Part shown: piece after piece, positions 48,555 through 57,433 of the stretch | Layout of the letters: the number at the start of each line of letters is the position of its first letter | How positions within the stretch are numbered: position 1 is the stretch's first letter | Assembly (NCBI GenBank): GCA_018241025.1 | Contig: JAFEEQ010000011.1 | Span: forward strand, 1 to 64,000 | Direction of reading: 5' to 3' | Length of the DNA: 64,000 nucleotides | Origin: Pseudomonadota bacterium | GTDB lineage: Bacteria; Pseudomonadota; Alphaproteobacteria; Micropepsales; Micropepsaceae | Notes under the pieces: model-generated | Databases searched by the model: none | Told to the model about the DNA's origin: nothing | The model's input: the letters and a program-made list of their open reading frames with translations, nothing else | Program-made: the position numbers and the translations under genes

Positions 48555-49949
48555 TTACTTCGGCCCGATCATGTCTTCCGGGCGGACGATGGCATCGAAC
48601 TCTTCCGCCGTGACGAGGCCGGTCTTGAGGGCTTCTTCCTTCAGCGTCGTGCCGTTCTTGTGCGCGGTCTTGGCGATCTTGGCGGCGGCATCGTAGCCGA
48701 TCTTGGGCGCCAGCGCCGTCACCAGCATCAGCGAGCGTTCCAGTCCGTGCTTGATGTTGTCGAGGCGCGGCTCGATGCCGACGACGCAATGCTCGGTGAA
48801 GGAATAGGCCGCGTCGGCGAGCAGCTTCACGCTCTGCAGGAAGCTGTAGGCCATTGCCGGGTTGTAGACGTTGAGCTCGAAATGGCCCTGGCTGCCGGCG
48901 AAGGTGATCGTCGCATGGTTGCCGAAGACCCGGGTGCAGACCTGGGTCAGCGCCTCGCACTGGGTCGGATTGACCTTGCCCGGCATGATCGAGGAGCCCG
49001 GCTCGTTCTCCGGCAGCGAAAGCTCGCCGAGACCCGAGCGCGGGCCGGAGCCGAGCAGGCGGATGTCGTTGGCGATCTTGAACAGCGAGGCGGCGACGGT
49101 GTTGATCGCGCCATGGCTGAACACCATTGCGTCATGGGCGGCCAGCGCCTCGAACTTGTTCGGCGCGGTGGTGAAGGCCATGCCGGTGATGTGCGCGATG
49201 CGCTCGGCCACCATGGTGTCGAAGCCTTTCGGCGCATTCAGCCCGGTGCCGACCGCGGTGCCGCCCTGGGCGAGCTGCATCAGCGCGGGCATCGATTGCT
49301 CGATGCGGCCGATGCCGTTCTGGACCTGCTGGGTGTAGCCGGAGAATTCCTGACCGAGCGTGAGCGGCGTCGCATCCTGCGTATGGGTGCGGCCGATTTT
49401 GATGATGTCCTTCCACGCCTCGGCTTTCGCGTGCAGCGCATCGCGCAGCGTACGCAGGGCCGGGATCAGATGATGATGGATCTCCTCGGCGCAGGCGATG
49501 TGCATCGCCGTCGGATAGGTGTCGTTCGACGACTGGCTCATATTGACGTGGTCGTTGGGATGGACCGGCTTCTTCGAGCCTTTCTCGCCGCCCAGCATCT
49601 CGATGGCGCGGTTCGAGATCACCTCGTTGGCGTTCATGTTCGACTGTGTGCCCGAGCCGGTCTGCCAGACCGAGAGCGGGAAGTGGTCGTTCAGCCGCCC
49701 GTCGATCACCTCCTGCGCCGCCTTGACGATGGTCTCGCCGATCCCCTTGTCGAGCAGGCCGAGTGCCATGTTGGTCTCCGCCGCGGCGCGCTTGACGATG
49801 CCGAGGGCGCGCACGATCGAGGCGGGTTGCTTCTCCCAGCCGATCTTGAAATTGTTGAGCGAGCGTTCGGCCTGCGCGCCCCAGTATTTCGAGGCATCGA
49901 CCTCGATGGGGCCGAAGGTGTCGGTTTCGGTGCGGGTCTTCTTCGTCAT
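48555..49949 (-). CDS. fumC: Class II fumarate hydratase FumC
   Basis: 464 aa, the usual size. [39 protein letters not shown], the signature [13 protein letters not shown] and TTLKEEAL identify FumC of the fumarase/aspartase superfamily, which hydrates fumarate to malate in the TCA cycle without an iron-sulfur cluster. Start 49949 fits the family; the frame upstream is an overlap with the VapC gene in another phase. Confidence 0.97.
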   Translation of the reverse strand: MTKKTRTETDTFGPIEVDASKYWGAQAERSLNNFKIGWEKQPASIVRALGIVKRAAAETNMALGLLDKGIGETIVKAAQEVIDGRLNDHFPLSVWQTGSGTQSNMNANEVISNRAIEMLGGEKGSKKPVHPNDHVNMSQSSNDTYPTAMHIACAEEIHHHLIPALRTLRDALHAKAEAWKDIIKIGRTHTQDATPLTLGQEFSGYTQQVQNGIGRIEQSMPALMQLAQGGTAVGTGLNAPKGFDTMVAERIAHITGMAFTTAPNKFEALAAHDAMVFSHGAINTVAASLFKIANDIRLLGSGPRSGLGELSLPENEPGSSIMPGKVNPTQCEALTQVCTRVFGNHATITFAGSQGHFELNVYNPAMAYSFLQSVKLLADAAYSFTEHCVVGIEPRLDNIKHGLERSLMLVTALAPKIGYDAAAKIAKTAHKNGTTLKEEALKTGLVTAEEFDAIVRPEDMIGPK

Positions 49950-49974
49950 GGTCACGCGATCCAAAAGGGGGCGG

Positions 49975-50388
49975 TCAGCCGTTCCAAGGATCGATAATTG
50001 GCACGCCGGATTGCTCGAATCCAGAGTCGTGTGTGGCGATGGACGCGCCGTGCGCTCGCGCGATTGCCGCGATTTGCGCGTCGGTGACCGAATGGCTGCG
50101 CAAATCACGCTGCATCGCGATCAGAATGGCCGGAAACTCTTTCGCGGCGGCGCTGTCGAAAGGCAGGACACGGCCCGCAAAACGGACCGTGAAGATGCGG
50201 TCGATCACAGCTTCAAGGCCGCGTGCGCGATGCAACGACATGCGAAACGCGCCATAGCGCATCTCCGCTTCCGTGATCGCGGTCGTGTACAACTCGTCGG
50301 CCGGCACAAAGCGGAGCCAATGTACCAGCGCCTCTGGCGGGTCGGGATACATATCTGCCGAGATGACGTTCGTATCGAGAATGATCAT
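49975..50388 (-). CDS. vapC: VapC-type PIN-domain toxin
   Basis: 137 aa. The acidic PIN triad is visible: Asp5 in MIILDTNV, Glu in [12 protein letters not shown] and the Asp residues of [19 protein letters not shown] and THDSGF. VapC/FitB toxins cut tRNA or rRNA. The ATG sits in an ATGA overlap with an upstream small frame, the place of the antitoxin. It ends 26 bp before the fumC start on the same strand. Confidence 0.88.
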   Translation of the reverse strand: MIILDTNVISADMYPDPPEALVHWLRFVPADELYTTAITEAEMRYGAFRMSLHRARGLEAVIDRIFTVRFAGRVLPFDSAAAKEFPAILIAMQRDLRSHSVTDAQIAAIARAHGASIATHDSGFEQSGVPIIDPWNG

Positions 50389-50639
50389 TCGCCGTCGAAC
50401 GGATTCCAATCGATGTCGTTGAACGGGTATTCGTGTCCGAAGACACGACGGAGGGGTTGGAATTCTATGCCCCCCCCGATCGCTTCGAGATCGGAGCGGA
50501 TGGCGTCGTGAAGGTTGTCGGCGGGCGCAAAGCGTGTCGGCTTTTCACCCTGAAAAGGACGAGCTTCGTCAGCAGCGCGGATCACTGGCTGGTTTTTCGG
50601 GATATTGGTCTGAGCACGCGTCCTTCCGAAAGCACGCAA
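50385..50639 (-). CDS. Putative antitoxin partner of VapC (unrecognised family)
   Basis: 84 aa from a TTG at 50639, overlapping vapC by four bases. The sequence (PKNQPVIRAADEARPFQGEK, then [36 protein letters not shown]) shows no ribbon-helix-helix, AbrB or Phd fold that I recognise. Its acidic aromatic C-terminus would suit a toxin-masking tail. Position supports an antitoxin; sequence alone does not. A truncated N-terminal DNA-binding domain is possible. Confidence 0.45.
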   Translation of the reverse strand: MRAFGRTRAQTNIPKNQPVIRAADEARPFQGEKPTRFAPADNLHDAIRSDLEAIGGGIEFQPLRRVFGHEYPFNDIDWNPFDGE

Positions 50640-50744
50640 TTTTACAGGTTCGCGTCCGAGGATGCTATGGACCGATCAACCTGAAGTTTAACGTGCAACG
50701 CAGCGAAAACAGTCGCTTACGCAATCGGCCCGAAGGCAGCCGCC

Positions 50745-51248
50745 TCACTTCTTCCGGAAGGAATCCAGGCTGACGACCTCGCCCGGCGCCGGAGCGGGCT
50801 TTTCCTCTTGTGTCTCAACGTCCGGTTCGGGCGCCCGCGGCTGTTCGAGATTGGCCAGCGGCGTCGGCTGGGCGGCGCCCTTGCTCTCGCCTTCCTGGCC
50901 GCGGAACTGGAGGCCGAACTGCACGCCCGGGTCGAAGAACGCGGTCAGCGCGGGGAACGGGATAAACAGAGAGGCGGGAAGCTTCTTGAAGGTCAGCGTG
51001 ACCTCGAAATGGTCGTCGGTCACCTTCAGGCCCCAGAACTGGTGCTGAAGGATGATCGTCATCTCCTCGGGATACTGCTCGCGCAGGAAGTCGGGAATGT
51101 CGACGCCCGGAAACTTGGTCTTGAAGGTCAGATAGAAGTGGTGCGAGCCGATCAGGCCCTGCTTCTCGATCCGGCGCAGCGCATCGCGGACCACGCCGCG
51201 CAACGCCGCGTCGGTCAAAGCCTGATAGCCGATGAAATCCTTTGCCAT
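50745..51248 (-). CDS. sspB: ClpXP adaptor SspB (alphaproteobacterial type)
   Basis: 167 aa. The substrate-binding domain (about 1-120: HHFYLTFKTKFPGVDIPDFL, EEMTIILQHQFWGLKVTDD, PASLFIPFPALTAFFDP) is followed by a Pro/Glu-rich linker and the ClpX-docking tail VVSLDSFRKK. It hands ssrA-tagged proteins to ClpXP; the ssrA gene of this window encodes the tag ANDNEMALAA. Divergent from the P450 gene. Confidence 0.93.
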   Translation of the reverse strand: MAKDFIGYQALTDAALRGVVRDALRRIEKQGLIGSHHFYLTFKTKFPGVDIPDFLREQYPEEMTIILQHQFWGLKVTDDHFEVTLTFKKLPASLFIPFPALTAFFDPGVQFGLQFRGQEGESKGAAQPTPLANLEQPRAPEPDVETQEEKPAPAPGEVVSLDSFRKK

Positions 51249-51349
51249 GCCTACGCCCGGGAACGAAGCCCCGAGACTATGCGTGGCGCCCCGGGAGTCA
51301 ATCGGGCGCGGAGGATGAAAGGGTTTGCCCGGAATGCTATGGAACGTGC

Positions 51350-52714
51350 ATGGGTGAGCGCCACGACATGCCGGTCGAATCGCGTCTGCGTCCCGCGGCG
51401 CCGATTCCGCGGGAAGGATTGCTTAACCGCCTTCAGGCGGTGCGCGAGATCGGCCGCAATGCGGTAGCGGCGTGGAGCGAACACGCCTATCGCGAACTCT
51501 ATGTCTATGACCGCAACTGGATGCAGGACTTCCTGCTGGTCAACGATCCGGAGGGCGTGAAGCACGTCCTGCTCGACAATCCGCAGAATTACGTGAAGAG
51601 CCGCCAGTTGCAGCGCACCACCGGTCCGGCGCTGGGCAACGGGCTGTTCAATGCCGATGGCGAGAGCTGGCGTTCGCAGCGCCGCACCGCGGCGCCGATG
51701 TTCTCGATGCGGCATATCGCCGAATTCGCAGGGCCGATGGCAAAGGTTGCACAGGCGGAACTCGAACGCTGGCGCGAGGGCGCGGAATTCGACGCCGCCG
51801 AGGAGATGATGCGGCTGACCTATCGCATCATCGTCGAGACGATGTTCTCCGGCGACGTGCGCATCGACTATGCCGCCATGGCGCGGCACTTCGTGACCTA
51901 TCTCGATACGCTGGGGCGCATCGACATTCTCACCACGCTCGGTCTGCCCTATTGGGCGCCGACGCCGAAACGTCTCCGGGCCGGTGTCGCGATACGCTTC
52001 TTCCGCCGCGAGATCGGCGCACTGATCGACAAGCGCGCCGGCGAGATCGCGCGCGGTACGGCGCCGAACGATCTGCTCACGCTGCTGCTGACGACCAAGG
52101 ATCCGGAAGGCGGCGCCTTGTTCGGGCGCGACGAGGTCTACGACAATGTCATGACCTTCATGTTCGCGGGCCATGAGACGACGGCAAACACGCTCGCCTG
52201 GACGCTCTATCTGCTGTCGCAATTCCCCGAGATCGATGAGCGCGTCGCCGCCGAGGCGAGGGCCGCGGAGGGCGATCCGGCGCGCATGCCCTATGCCCGC
52301 CAGGTGATCGAGGAGTCTCTGCGGCTCTATCCGCCGGCGCCTTTCGTCAGCCGCGATTCGGTCGGCCCCGACCGGGTCGGCCCGGTCGAGATTCGCGGCA
52401 AGACCTCCGTCCTGATCTCGCCCTGGCTGATTCAGCGCCATCGCAAGCTGTGGGACGATCCGGACTACTTCGATCCCGACCGCTTTTCGCCCGAGCGGCG
52501 CGATAAGATCCACCGCTTCGCCTATCTGCCCTTCGGGGCCGGCCCGCGCATCTGCATCGGGATGGGCTTCGCGATGCAGGAGGCGCTGATCGCGCTCGGC
52601 GCCATCGTGTCGCGCTGGCGGCTCCATCTGGTGCCTGGCCACCCGGTCGTGCCGCTGGCGCGGCTGACGCTGCGGCCGGAATTCGGGATCAAGATGAAAT
52701 TAGAGAGGCGGTGA
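51350..52714 (+). CDS. Cytochrome P450
   Basis: 454 aa from 51350 (GGAA five bases upstream); MPVESRLRP at 51368 is an alternative. I-helix MFAGHETTANTLAW with the conserved Thr, K-helix ESLRLYPPAP (E-x-x-R) and heme loop FGAGPRICIGMGFA with the Cys ligand are intact. It resembles soluble CYP102/fatty-acid-type class proteins in its LYPPAP and MTFMFAGHETT blocks, but lacks a fused reductase. No ferredoxin gene is adjacent. Substrate unknown. Confidence 0.92.
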   Translation: MGERHDMPVESRLRPAAPIPREGLLNRLQAVREIGRNAVAAWSEHAYRELYVYDRNWMQDFLLVNDPEGVKHVLLDNPQNYVKSRQLQRTTGPALGNGLFNADGESWRSQRRTAAPMFSMRHIAEFAGPMAKVAQAELERWREGAEFDAAEEMMRLTYRIIVETMFSGDVRIDYAAMARHFVTYLDTLGRIDILTTLGLPYWAPTPKRLRAGVAIRFFRREIGALIDKRAGEIARGTAPNDLLTLLLTTKDPEGGALFGRDEVYDNVMTFMFAGHETTANTLAWTLYLLSQFPEIDERVAAEARAAEGDPARMPYARQVIEESLRLYPPAPFVSRDSVGPDRVGPVEIRGKTSVLISPWLIQRHRKLWDDPDYFDPDRFSPERRDKIHRFAYLPFGAGPRICIGMGFAMQEALIALGAIVSRWRLHLVPGHPVVPLARLTLRPEFGIKMKLERR

Positions 52715-52765
52715 CGGACCCGTCATGAGCCGCTAGTCTGCCAAGCCGCCCCTCGATATCGGCCC

Positions 52766-54634
52766 ATGCAACGCAAGCTCGCCGCCATCCTCTCCGCCGA
52801 CGTCGTGGGCTATTCCGGCCTCATGGCGGCCGACGAGGCCGGCACGCTGGAGCGGCTCAAGACCAATCGCGCACGCATCTTCGATCCCTATGTCGGCATC
52901 CATGGCGGGCGGCAGTTCAAGCTGATGGGCGATGGTGCGCTGGTGGAATTCGCCAGTGTCATCGCGGCGCTCGATTGCGCGCTCCAGATCCAGGAGGCGA
53001 CCGACAAGGCGGCGCAGCAGGAAGCCGACGGCAGGCGCATCCGCTATCGCATCGGCATCAACCTCGGCGAGGTCATCGTCGAAGGCGACGATATCTACGG
53101 CGAGGGCGTGAACGTCGCGGCGCGGTTGCAGGCGCTGGCGCCGGTCGGCGGTGTGGCGGTCTCCAAGATGGTGCGCGACAGCATCGACGGCAAATCGGCG
53201 GCAAGCTTCGACGACATGGGCGAGCACAAGGTCAAGGATCACGACAAGCCGGTGCAGGCCTTCGCGGTGCGCAGCGGCGTGCTTGCCGCGGCGGCGCCCC
53301 GTGCCGCGCAAGCCGCGGAGCTCTCCGTCTGCGTGCTGCCCTTCGCCAATATGAGCGGCGATGCCGAGCAGGAGTATTTCTCCGACGGCATCAGCGAGGA
53401 CATCATCACCGACCTGTCGAAGGTCTCGCAGCTGCGCGTGATCTCGCGCAACAGCGCCTTCCAGTATAAGGGCAAGAATGTCGACCTGCCCCAGGTCGCG
53501 CACGACCTGAAGGTGAGCCATGTGCTCGAAGGCAGCGTGCGCAAATCGGGCAAGCGGGTGCGGATCACGGCCCAGCTGATCGACGGCGCCAACAACGGCC
53601 ATGTCTGGGCCGAGCGCTACGACCGCGACATGGACGACATCTTCGCGCTACAGGACGAGATCTCGGAGGCCATCGTCAAGGCTCTCAGGGTCAAGCTGTT
53701 GCCGGAAGAGAAGAAGGCGATCGAGACCCGCGGAACCGACAATGTCGAGGCCTACAATTTCTACCTGATGGCCCGGCAGTACATGATGACGGGCAATCTC
53801 GGCGACGCGCGGCGCAGCGAGGCGATCATCCGGCTTTGCACCCGGGCGACGGAGCTCGATCCGGATTACGCGCGCGCCTGGGCGATGATCGCGATCGCCA
53901 AGGTGCATCTGCGCTTCTACATTGGGGCCCAAGGCGATACCGGTCTCGCCGAGGTGGAGCGGGCCCTGGCGCTGGACGAGAATCTTGCCGACGCCCATGC
54001 CGCGAAGGCGGCGGTCCTGACCTTCGCGAACGACACGGCCGGCGCCCGGGCCGAAGCCGAGCGCGCACTGGCGCTCGATCCGGAATCCTTCGACGCCAAC
54101 GCGGCGATGGGACGGATCGATTACCAGGACCGCCGGTTCGCCGAGGCCATCGTCCATCTGGAGAAAGCCGCAGCCTCGAATGAATCCGACATCTGGTCGG
54201 TGGGTATGCTGCTGCCGGTCTATTCGGCGCTCGGCGACAAGGCGGGCGAGGCCGAGGCAGCGCGGCGCGTGCTGGCGCGGATCGAGCCGATCATCCGCCG
54301 CGAGCCCAATCACGGCTCGGCCATCGGCTACGCGGTGAGCGCGCTGATGATCCTGGGCGAATTCGACCGGGCCAGGGAGTTGATGAGCCGCGCGCTGATC
54401 CTCGATCCCGACAACATGAACATGCGCTACAATTTCGCCTGCGCCCTCATCGTCTATGCGCAAGACCATGACGGCGCGCTCGACCTGTTCGAGCCGCTGT
54501 TCGAGCGCCTGATATCGCGCGCCCTGCTCAACTGGTCGCGCAACGACCCCGATATCGATCCGATCCGCGGCCATCCGCGCTTCCTGGCGATGATGGCCAA
54601 GGGCGAAGCGCGCCTCGCGAACGAAAAGGGCTAA
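52766..54634 (+). CDS. Class III adenylate/guanylate cyclase with TolB-like and TPR domains
   Basis: 622 aa. The cyclase domain comes first (1-~165): metal-binding Asp12 in SADVVGYS and Asp56 in LMGDGALVEF, and Asn116/Arg120 in YGEGVNVAARL. Then a domain like the TolB N-terminus/FlgO (VCVLPFANMSGDAEQEYFSD to about 300) and at least four TPR repeats (about 330-600). No membrane segment is obvious. This three-part layout recurs in alphaproteobacteria and links cyclic nucleotide output to a protein-binding sensor. Converges with the next gene, with a 4 bp overlap of the ends. Confidence 0.88.
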   Translation: MQRKLAAILSADVVGYSGLMAADEAGTLERLKTNRARIFDPYVGIHGGRQFKLMGDGALVEFASVIAALDCALQIQEATDKAAQQEADGRRIRYRIGINLGEVIVEGDDIYGEGVNVAARLQALAPVGGVAVSKMVRDSIDGKSAASFDDMGEHKVKDHDKPVQAFAVRSGVLAAAAPRAAQAAELSVCVLPFANMSGDAEQEYFSDGISEDIITDLSKVSQLRVISRNSAFQYKGKNVDLPQVAHDLKVSHVLEGSVRKSGKRVRITAQLIDGANNGHVWAERYDRDMDDIFALQDEISEAIVKALRVKLLPEEKKAIETRGTDNVEAYNFYLMARQYMMTGNLGDARRSEAIIRLCTRATELDPDYARAWAMIAIAKVHLRFYIGAQGDTGLAEVERALALDENLADAHAAKAAVLTFANDTAGARAEAERALALDPESFDANAAMGRIDYQDRRFAEAIVHLEKAAASNESDIWSVGMLLPVYSALGDKAGEAEAARRVLARIEPIIRREPNHGSAIGYAVSALMILGEFDRARELMSRALILDPDNMNMRYNFACALIVYAQDHDGALDLFEPLFERLISRALLNWSRNDPDIDPIRGHPRFLAMMAKGEARLANEKG

Positions 54635-55731
54635 ACCAGCTCCGCCAGCATCTTCGGATCGTAGGCCGTCAGCTCGTTGAGCTTGCCGTCGCGCACCTTG
54701 TGCGCCCAGTCGGGATTGGCGATCAGGGCGCGGCCGACGGCGATGAGGTCGAAATCGCCGCGCTCCATCATCTCGATCAGCTTGTCGATGCCCGAGACCT
54801 CGGCGCCGGCCTGGCGGAAGCCGGTGACGAAATCCATGTTGAGGCTGACCGAGCCGACCGACATCGTCGGCAGGCCGGAAAGCTTCTTGGTCCAGCCGGC
54901 GAGGTTCATGTCGGAGCCTTCGAACTCCGGCTCCCAGAAGCGGCGGGTCGAGCAGTGGAAGATGTCCACGCCGGCATCGATCATCGGCTTCAGGAAGGTC
55001 TCGAGCTGCTGCGGCGTATGGGCGAGGCGCGCGGTGAAGTCCTGCTGCTTCCACTGCGAGAAGCGCAGCAGGATCGGGAAGTCGGGGCCGGTCGCCTTGC
55101 GCACGCCGCGCGCGATCTCGGCGGCGAAGTTGGAGCGGGCTTCCAGGCTGCCGCCGAAGGCGTCGTCACGCTGGTTGGTCTCTTCCCAGAAATACTGGTC
55201 GATCAGGTAGCCATGGGCGCCGTGCAGCTCGACGCCGTCGAAGCCGAGCTCCTTGGCGTAGGTCGCGGATTTCGCAAAGCCGTCGATCACGTCGGCGATG
55301 TCGCTGTCGCTCATCGGCTCGGTGATCTGCTTGTCCTTGCGGGAGAGGCCGGAGGGGCTGGAGCTGCGCGCCTCGGGATGCGGTCCGGTGCCTTCGTGGC
55401 GCAGGATGCCCTGATGCCAGAGCTGCGGCATGATGTGGCCGCCGACGGATTTCACTTCCTTGACGACCTTCGCCCAGCCGTCGAGCGATTCCTTGCCCCA
55501 GAAATGCGGGACGTTCACGTCGTTGGTCGCGCCCTTGTGCTCGGGCGCCGTGCCTTCGGTCAGGATCAGCGCCGTGCCGCCGGCCGCGCGCGCCTTGTAA
55601 TAGGCGGCGACCTTGTCGTTCGGGATCTGGTCGGGCGATTGCGAGCGCGTCATCGGCGCCATGCAGATGCGGTTGGGAAGGTTCAGGGACTTGTAACGGA
55701 ACGGCTTGAACAGGATGTCGGTGCTGGCCAT
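54631..55731 (-). CDS. Old Yellow Enzyme-family NADH:flavin oxidoreductase
   Basis: 366 aa FMN TIM barrel. NRICMAPMTRSQSPDQIPND, GHIMPQLWHQG, DGVELHGAHGYLIDQYFWEE (substrate His pair and Tyr), GGSLEARSNFAAEI and IAVGRALIANPDW are family blocks. These enzymes reduce activated C=C bonds of enals, nitro compounds or similar. Full length; no operon partner. Confidence 0.9.
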   Translation of the reverse strand: MASTDILFKPFRYKSLNLPNRICMAPMTRSQSPDQIPNDKVAAYYKARAAGGTALILTEGTAPEHKGATNDVNVPHFWGKESLDGWAKVVKEVKSVGGHIMPQLWHQGILRHEGTGPHPEARSSSPSGLSRKDKQITEPMSDSDIADVIDGFAKSATYAKELGFDGVELHGAHGYLIDQYFWEETNQRDDAFGGSLEARSNFAAEIARGVRKATGPDFPILLRFSQWKQQDFTARLAHTPQQLETFLKPMIDAGVDIFHCSTRRFWEPEFEGSDMNLAGWTKKLSGLPTMSVGSVSLNMDFVTGFRQAGAEVSGIDKLIEMMERGDFDLIAVGRALIANPDWAHKVRDGKLNELTAYDPKMLAELV

Positions 55732-56071
55732 GCTTGGATGTCCTTCGATAGCGGTTGCGCGGAGGTCAGCACGCAGGCGCGGTCCTGACAAGCGCTCCAA
55801 AGCCCGCATTCCAGTAGGTGAAATTCAGCCGCTCGACGGCTATGCGCTCCGGTTGGCCGAACCGGAAACGAAACGGCGAAGGGCTGCCTTCGACGGTTGC
55901 GACAGGCCACCGGCGCGTCCCTCGGAGCCGGAAGGCAGAGATCGCGGCTTCGTCGGAGCCATGCGCGCCTGGCTCGCCGCGCATCCCGGTTGACGCACCC
56001 GGGCGGAACGCAGCGCAAGCAGGAATTTTACCTTGAGCGGGTGCGCGGCGGGGAGTAACTCCAATCAAACC
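55732..56071. other. Gap with at most one doubtful small reading frame
   Basis: The 340 bp between the flavin oxidoreductase and the MFS gene contain a minus-strand frame at 55766-55984 (72 aa, with RWPVATVEGSPSPFRFRFGQ) that could encode a small protein, but it has no recognised motif or strong start. No repeats or hairpins of note. Confidence 0.3.
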
Positions 56072-57433
56072 ATGGCGGATGCGGAAACAGAGGCTGCGCA
56101 CGGCGCGGCCGGGTTGCGTGCGGGGGACGACACCGTCGTCGATCCCGATGCGATCCTCGGTACACCGCCGGAGGAGCCGCCTTCAGAACCGGAGGCGGCG
56201 CGCTTCTTCCGCCCCGGCCGCCTGCTCGGGGTGTTCCGCCACCGCAATTACCGCCTGTTCTTCACCGGCCAGCTGCTCTCGCTGATGGGTTCGTGGATGC
56301 AGAACACGGCCCAGCCATGGCTGGTCTACGACCTGACCCATTCCAAGGTCCTGCTCGGCGTCGTGTCGTTCTGCTCGACCGTGCCGGTATTTTTCCTGAC
56401 GCCCTTCGGCGGCATGGTCGCCGACCGCGTCGACCGCCGCCGCTTCCTGATCGTCACCCAGGTCGCGGCGATGGTGCAGGCGGCGATCCTGGCGGCGCTG
56501 ACGCTGACCCATGTCGTGCAGGTCTGGCACATCGTCTGCCTCGCGCTCAGCATGGGGCTGATCAACTCCTTCGACATCCCGACGCGCCAGTCGATGACCG
56601 TGGACATGGTCGGTCGCGAGGATCTGCGCCACGCCATCGCCGTGAACTCGATGATGTTCAATGCCGCGCGCATCGTCGGCCCGACGCTTGCGGGCCTGCT
56701 CATCTTCGCGGTGGGCGAGGGCGTGTGCTTCGCGCTGAATTCGCTCTCCTTCCTCGCGGTGCTGTTCAGCCTCAGCCTGATGCGGCTGGCCGAGCGGCCG
56801 CCGCGGATCAACAAGCATGCGCTGCAGGAAATCCGCGACGGCTATCTCTACAGCCTGACCAATCCGCAGATTCGCCTGTCGTTGCTGCTCGTCGCGGCCT
56901 CATCGCTGTTCGGCGCGGCCTATATCTCGATGATGCCGGCGGTGACGCGCGACCTGATCCACGGCACCTCCGCGGCGCAGGGCGCGCTGATGTCGGCGGC
57001 GGGGGCCGGCGCGCTGATCGGCGCCTATTTCCTCTCGCATGTCACCGAGAAGCAGCTCAGCTATGCGCCCGTCGCGGCGGCAGCGATGTTCGGCGCCGGG
57101 CTGATCGCGTTCTCGCATTCGCACCAGCTCTGGCTCAGCATCCTGCTGCTGATGCCGACTTCGGCCAGCATCATGCTGCTCGGCGGCACGACCAACACGA
57201 TCATCCAGATGGTCTCGGCGGCGGATTATCGCGGCCGCGTGATATCGCATTACACCCAGAGCTTCATGGGCATGATGCCCTGGGGCGCGCTGATGCTCGG
57301 CTCGATCGCCGGCGCATTCGGCGTCACCAATGCGCTGAGCTTCGGCGGCGCCGCGGTGATGGCCATCGCCATCCTGTCCTTCGTCTATCGCCGGGCCAGC
57401 GGCTTCACCGTTCACCACGCGCCGGCCGAATGA
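56072..57433 (+). CDS. MFS transporter (EntS-like)
   Basis: 453 aa. A ~45-residue acidic cytoplasmic N-terminus precedes twelve predicted helices. FRHRNYRLFFTGQLLSLMGS, MQNTAQPWLVYDLTHSKVLL and GGMVADRVDRRR are typical of the enterobactin-exporter-like MFS group (TIGR00900-type). Substrate unknown. Its stop overlaps the next MFS gene (ATGA 57430-57433), so the two are co-translated. Confidence 0.87.
   Translation: MADAETEAAHGAAGLRAGDDTVVDPDAILGTPPEEPPSEPEAARFFRPGRLLGVFRHRNYRLFFTGQLLSLMGSWMQNTAQPWLVYDLTHSKVLLGVVSFCSTVPVFFLTPFGGMVADRVDRRRFLIVTQVAAMVQAAILAALTLTHVVQVWHIVCLALSMGLINSFDIPTRQSMTVDMVGREDLRHAIAVNSMMFNAARIVGPTLAGLLIFAVGEGVCFALNSLSFLAVLFSLSLMRLAERPPRINKHALQEIRDGYLYSLTNPQIRLSLLLVAASSLFGAAYISMMPAVTRDLIHGTSAAQGALMSAAGAGALIGAYFLSHVTEKQLSYAPVAAAAMFGAGLIAFSHSHQLWLSILLLMPTSASIMLLGGTTNTIIQMVSAADYRGRVISHYTQSFMGMMPWGALMLGSIAGAFGVTNALSFGGAAVMAIAILSFVYRRASGFTVHHAPAE

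Noticed and set aside
48555..50108. Longer FumC with a 53-residue N-terminal extension
   Set aside because: The extension lies opposite in phase to the VapC gene and is not FumC-like; the family start is 49949.
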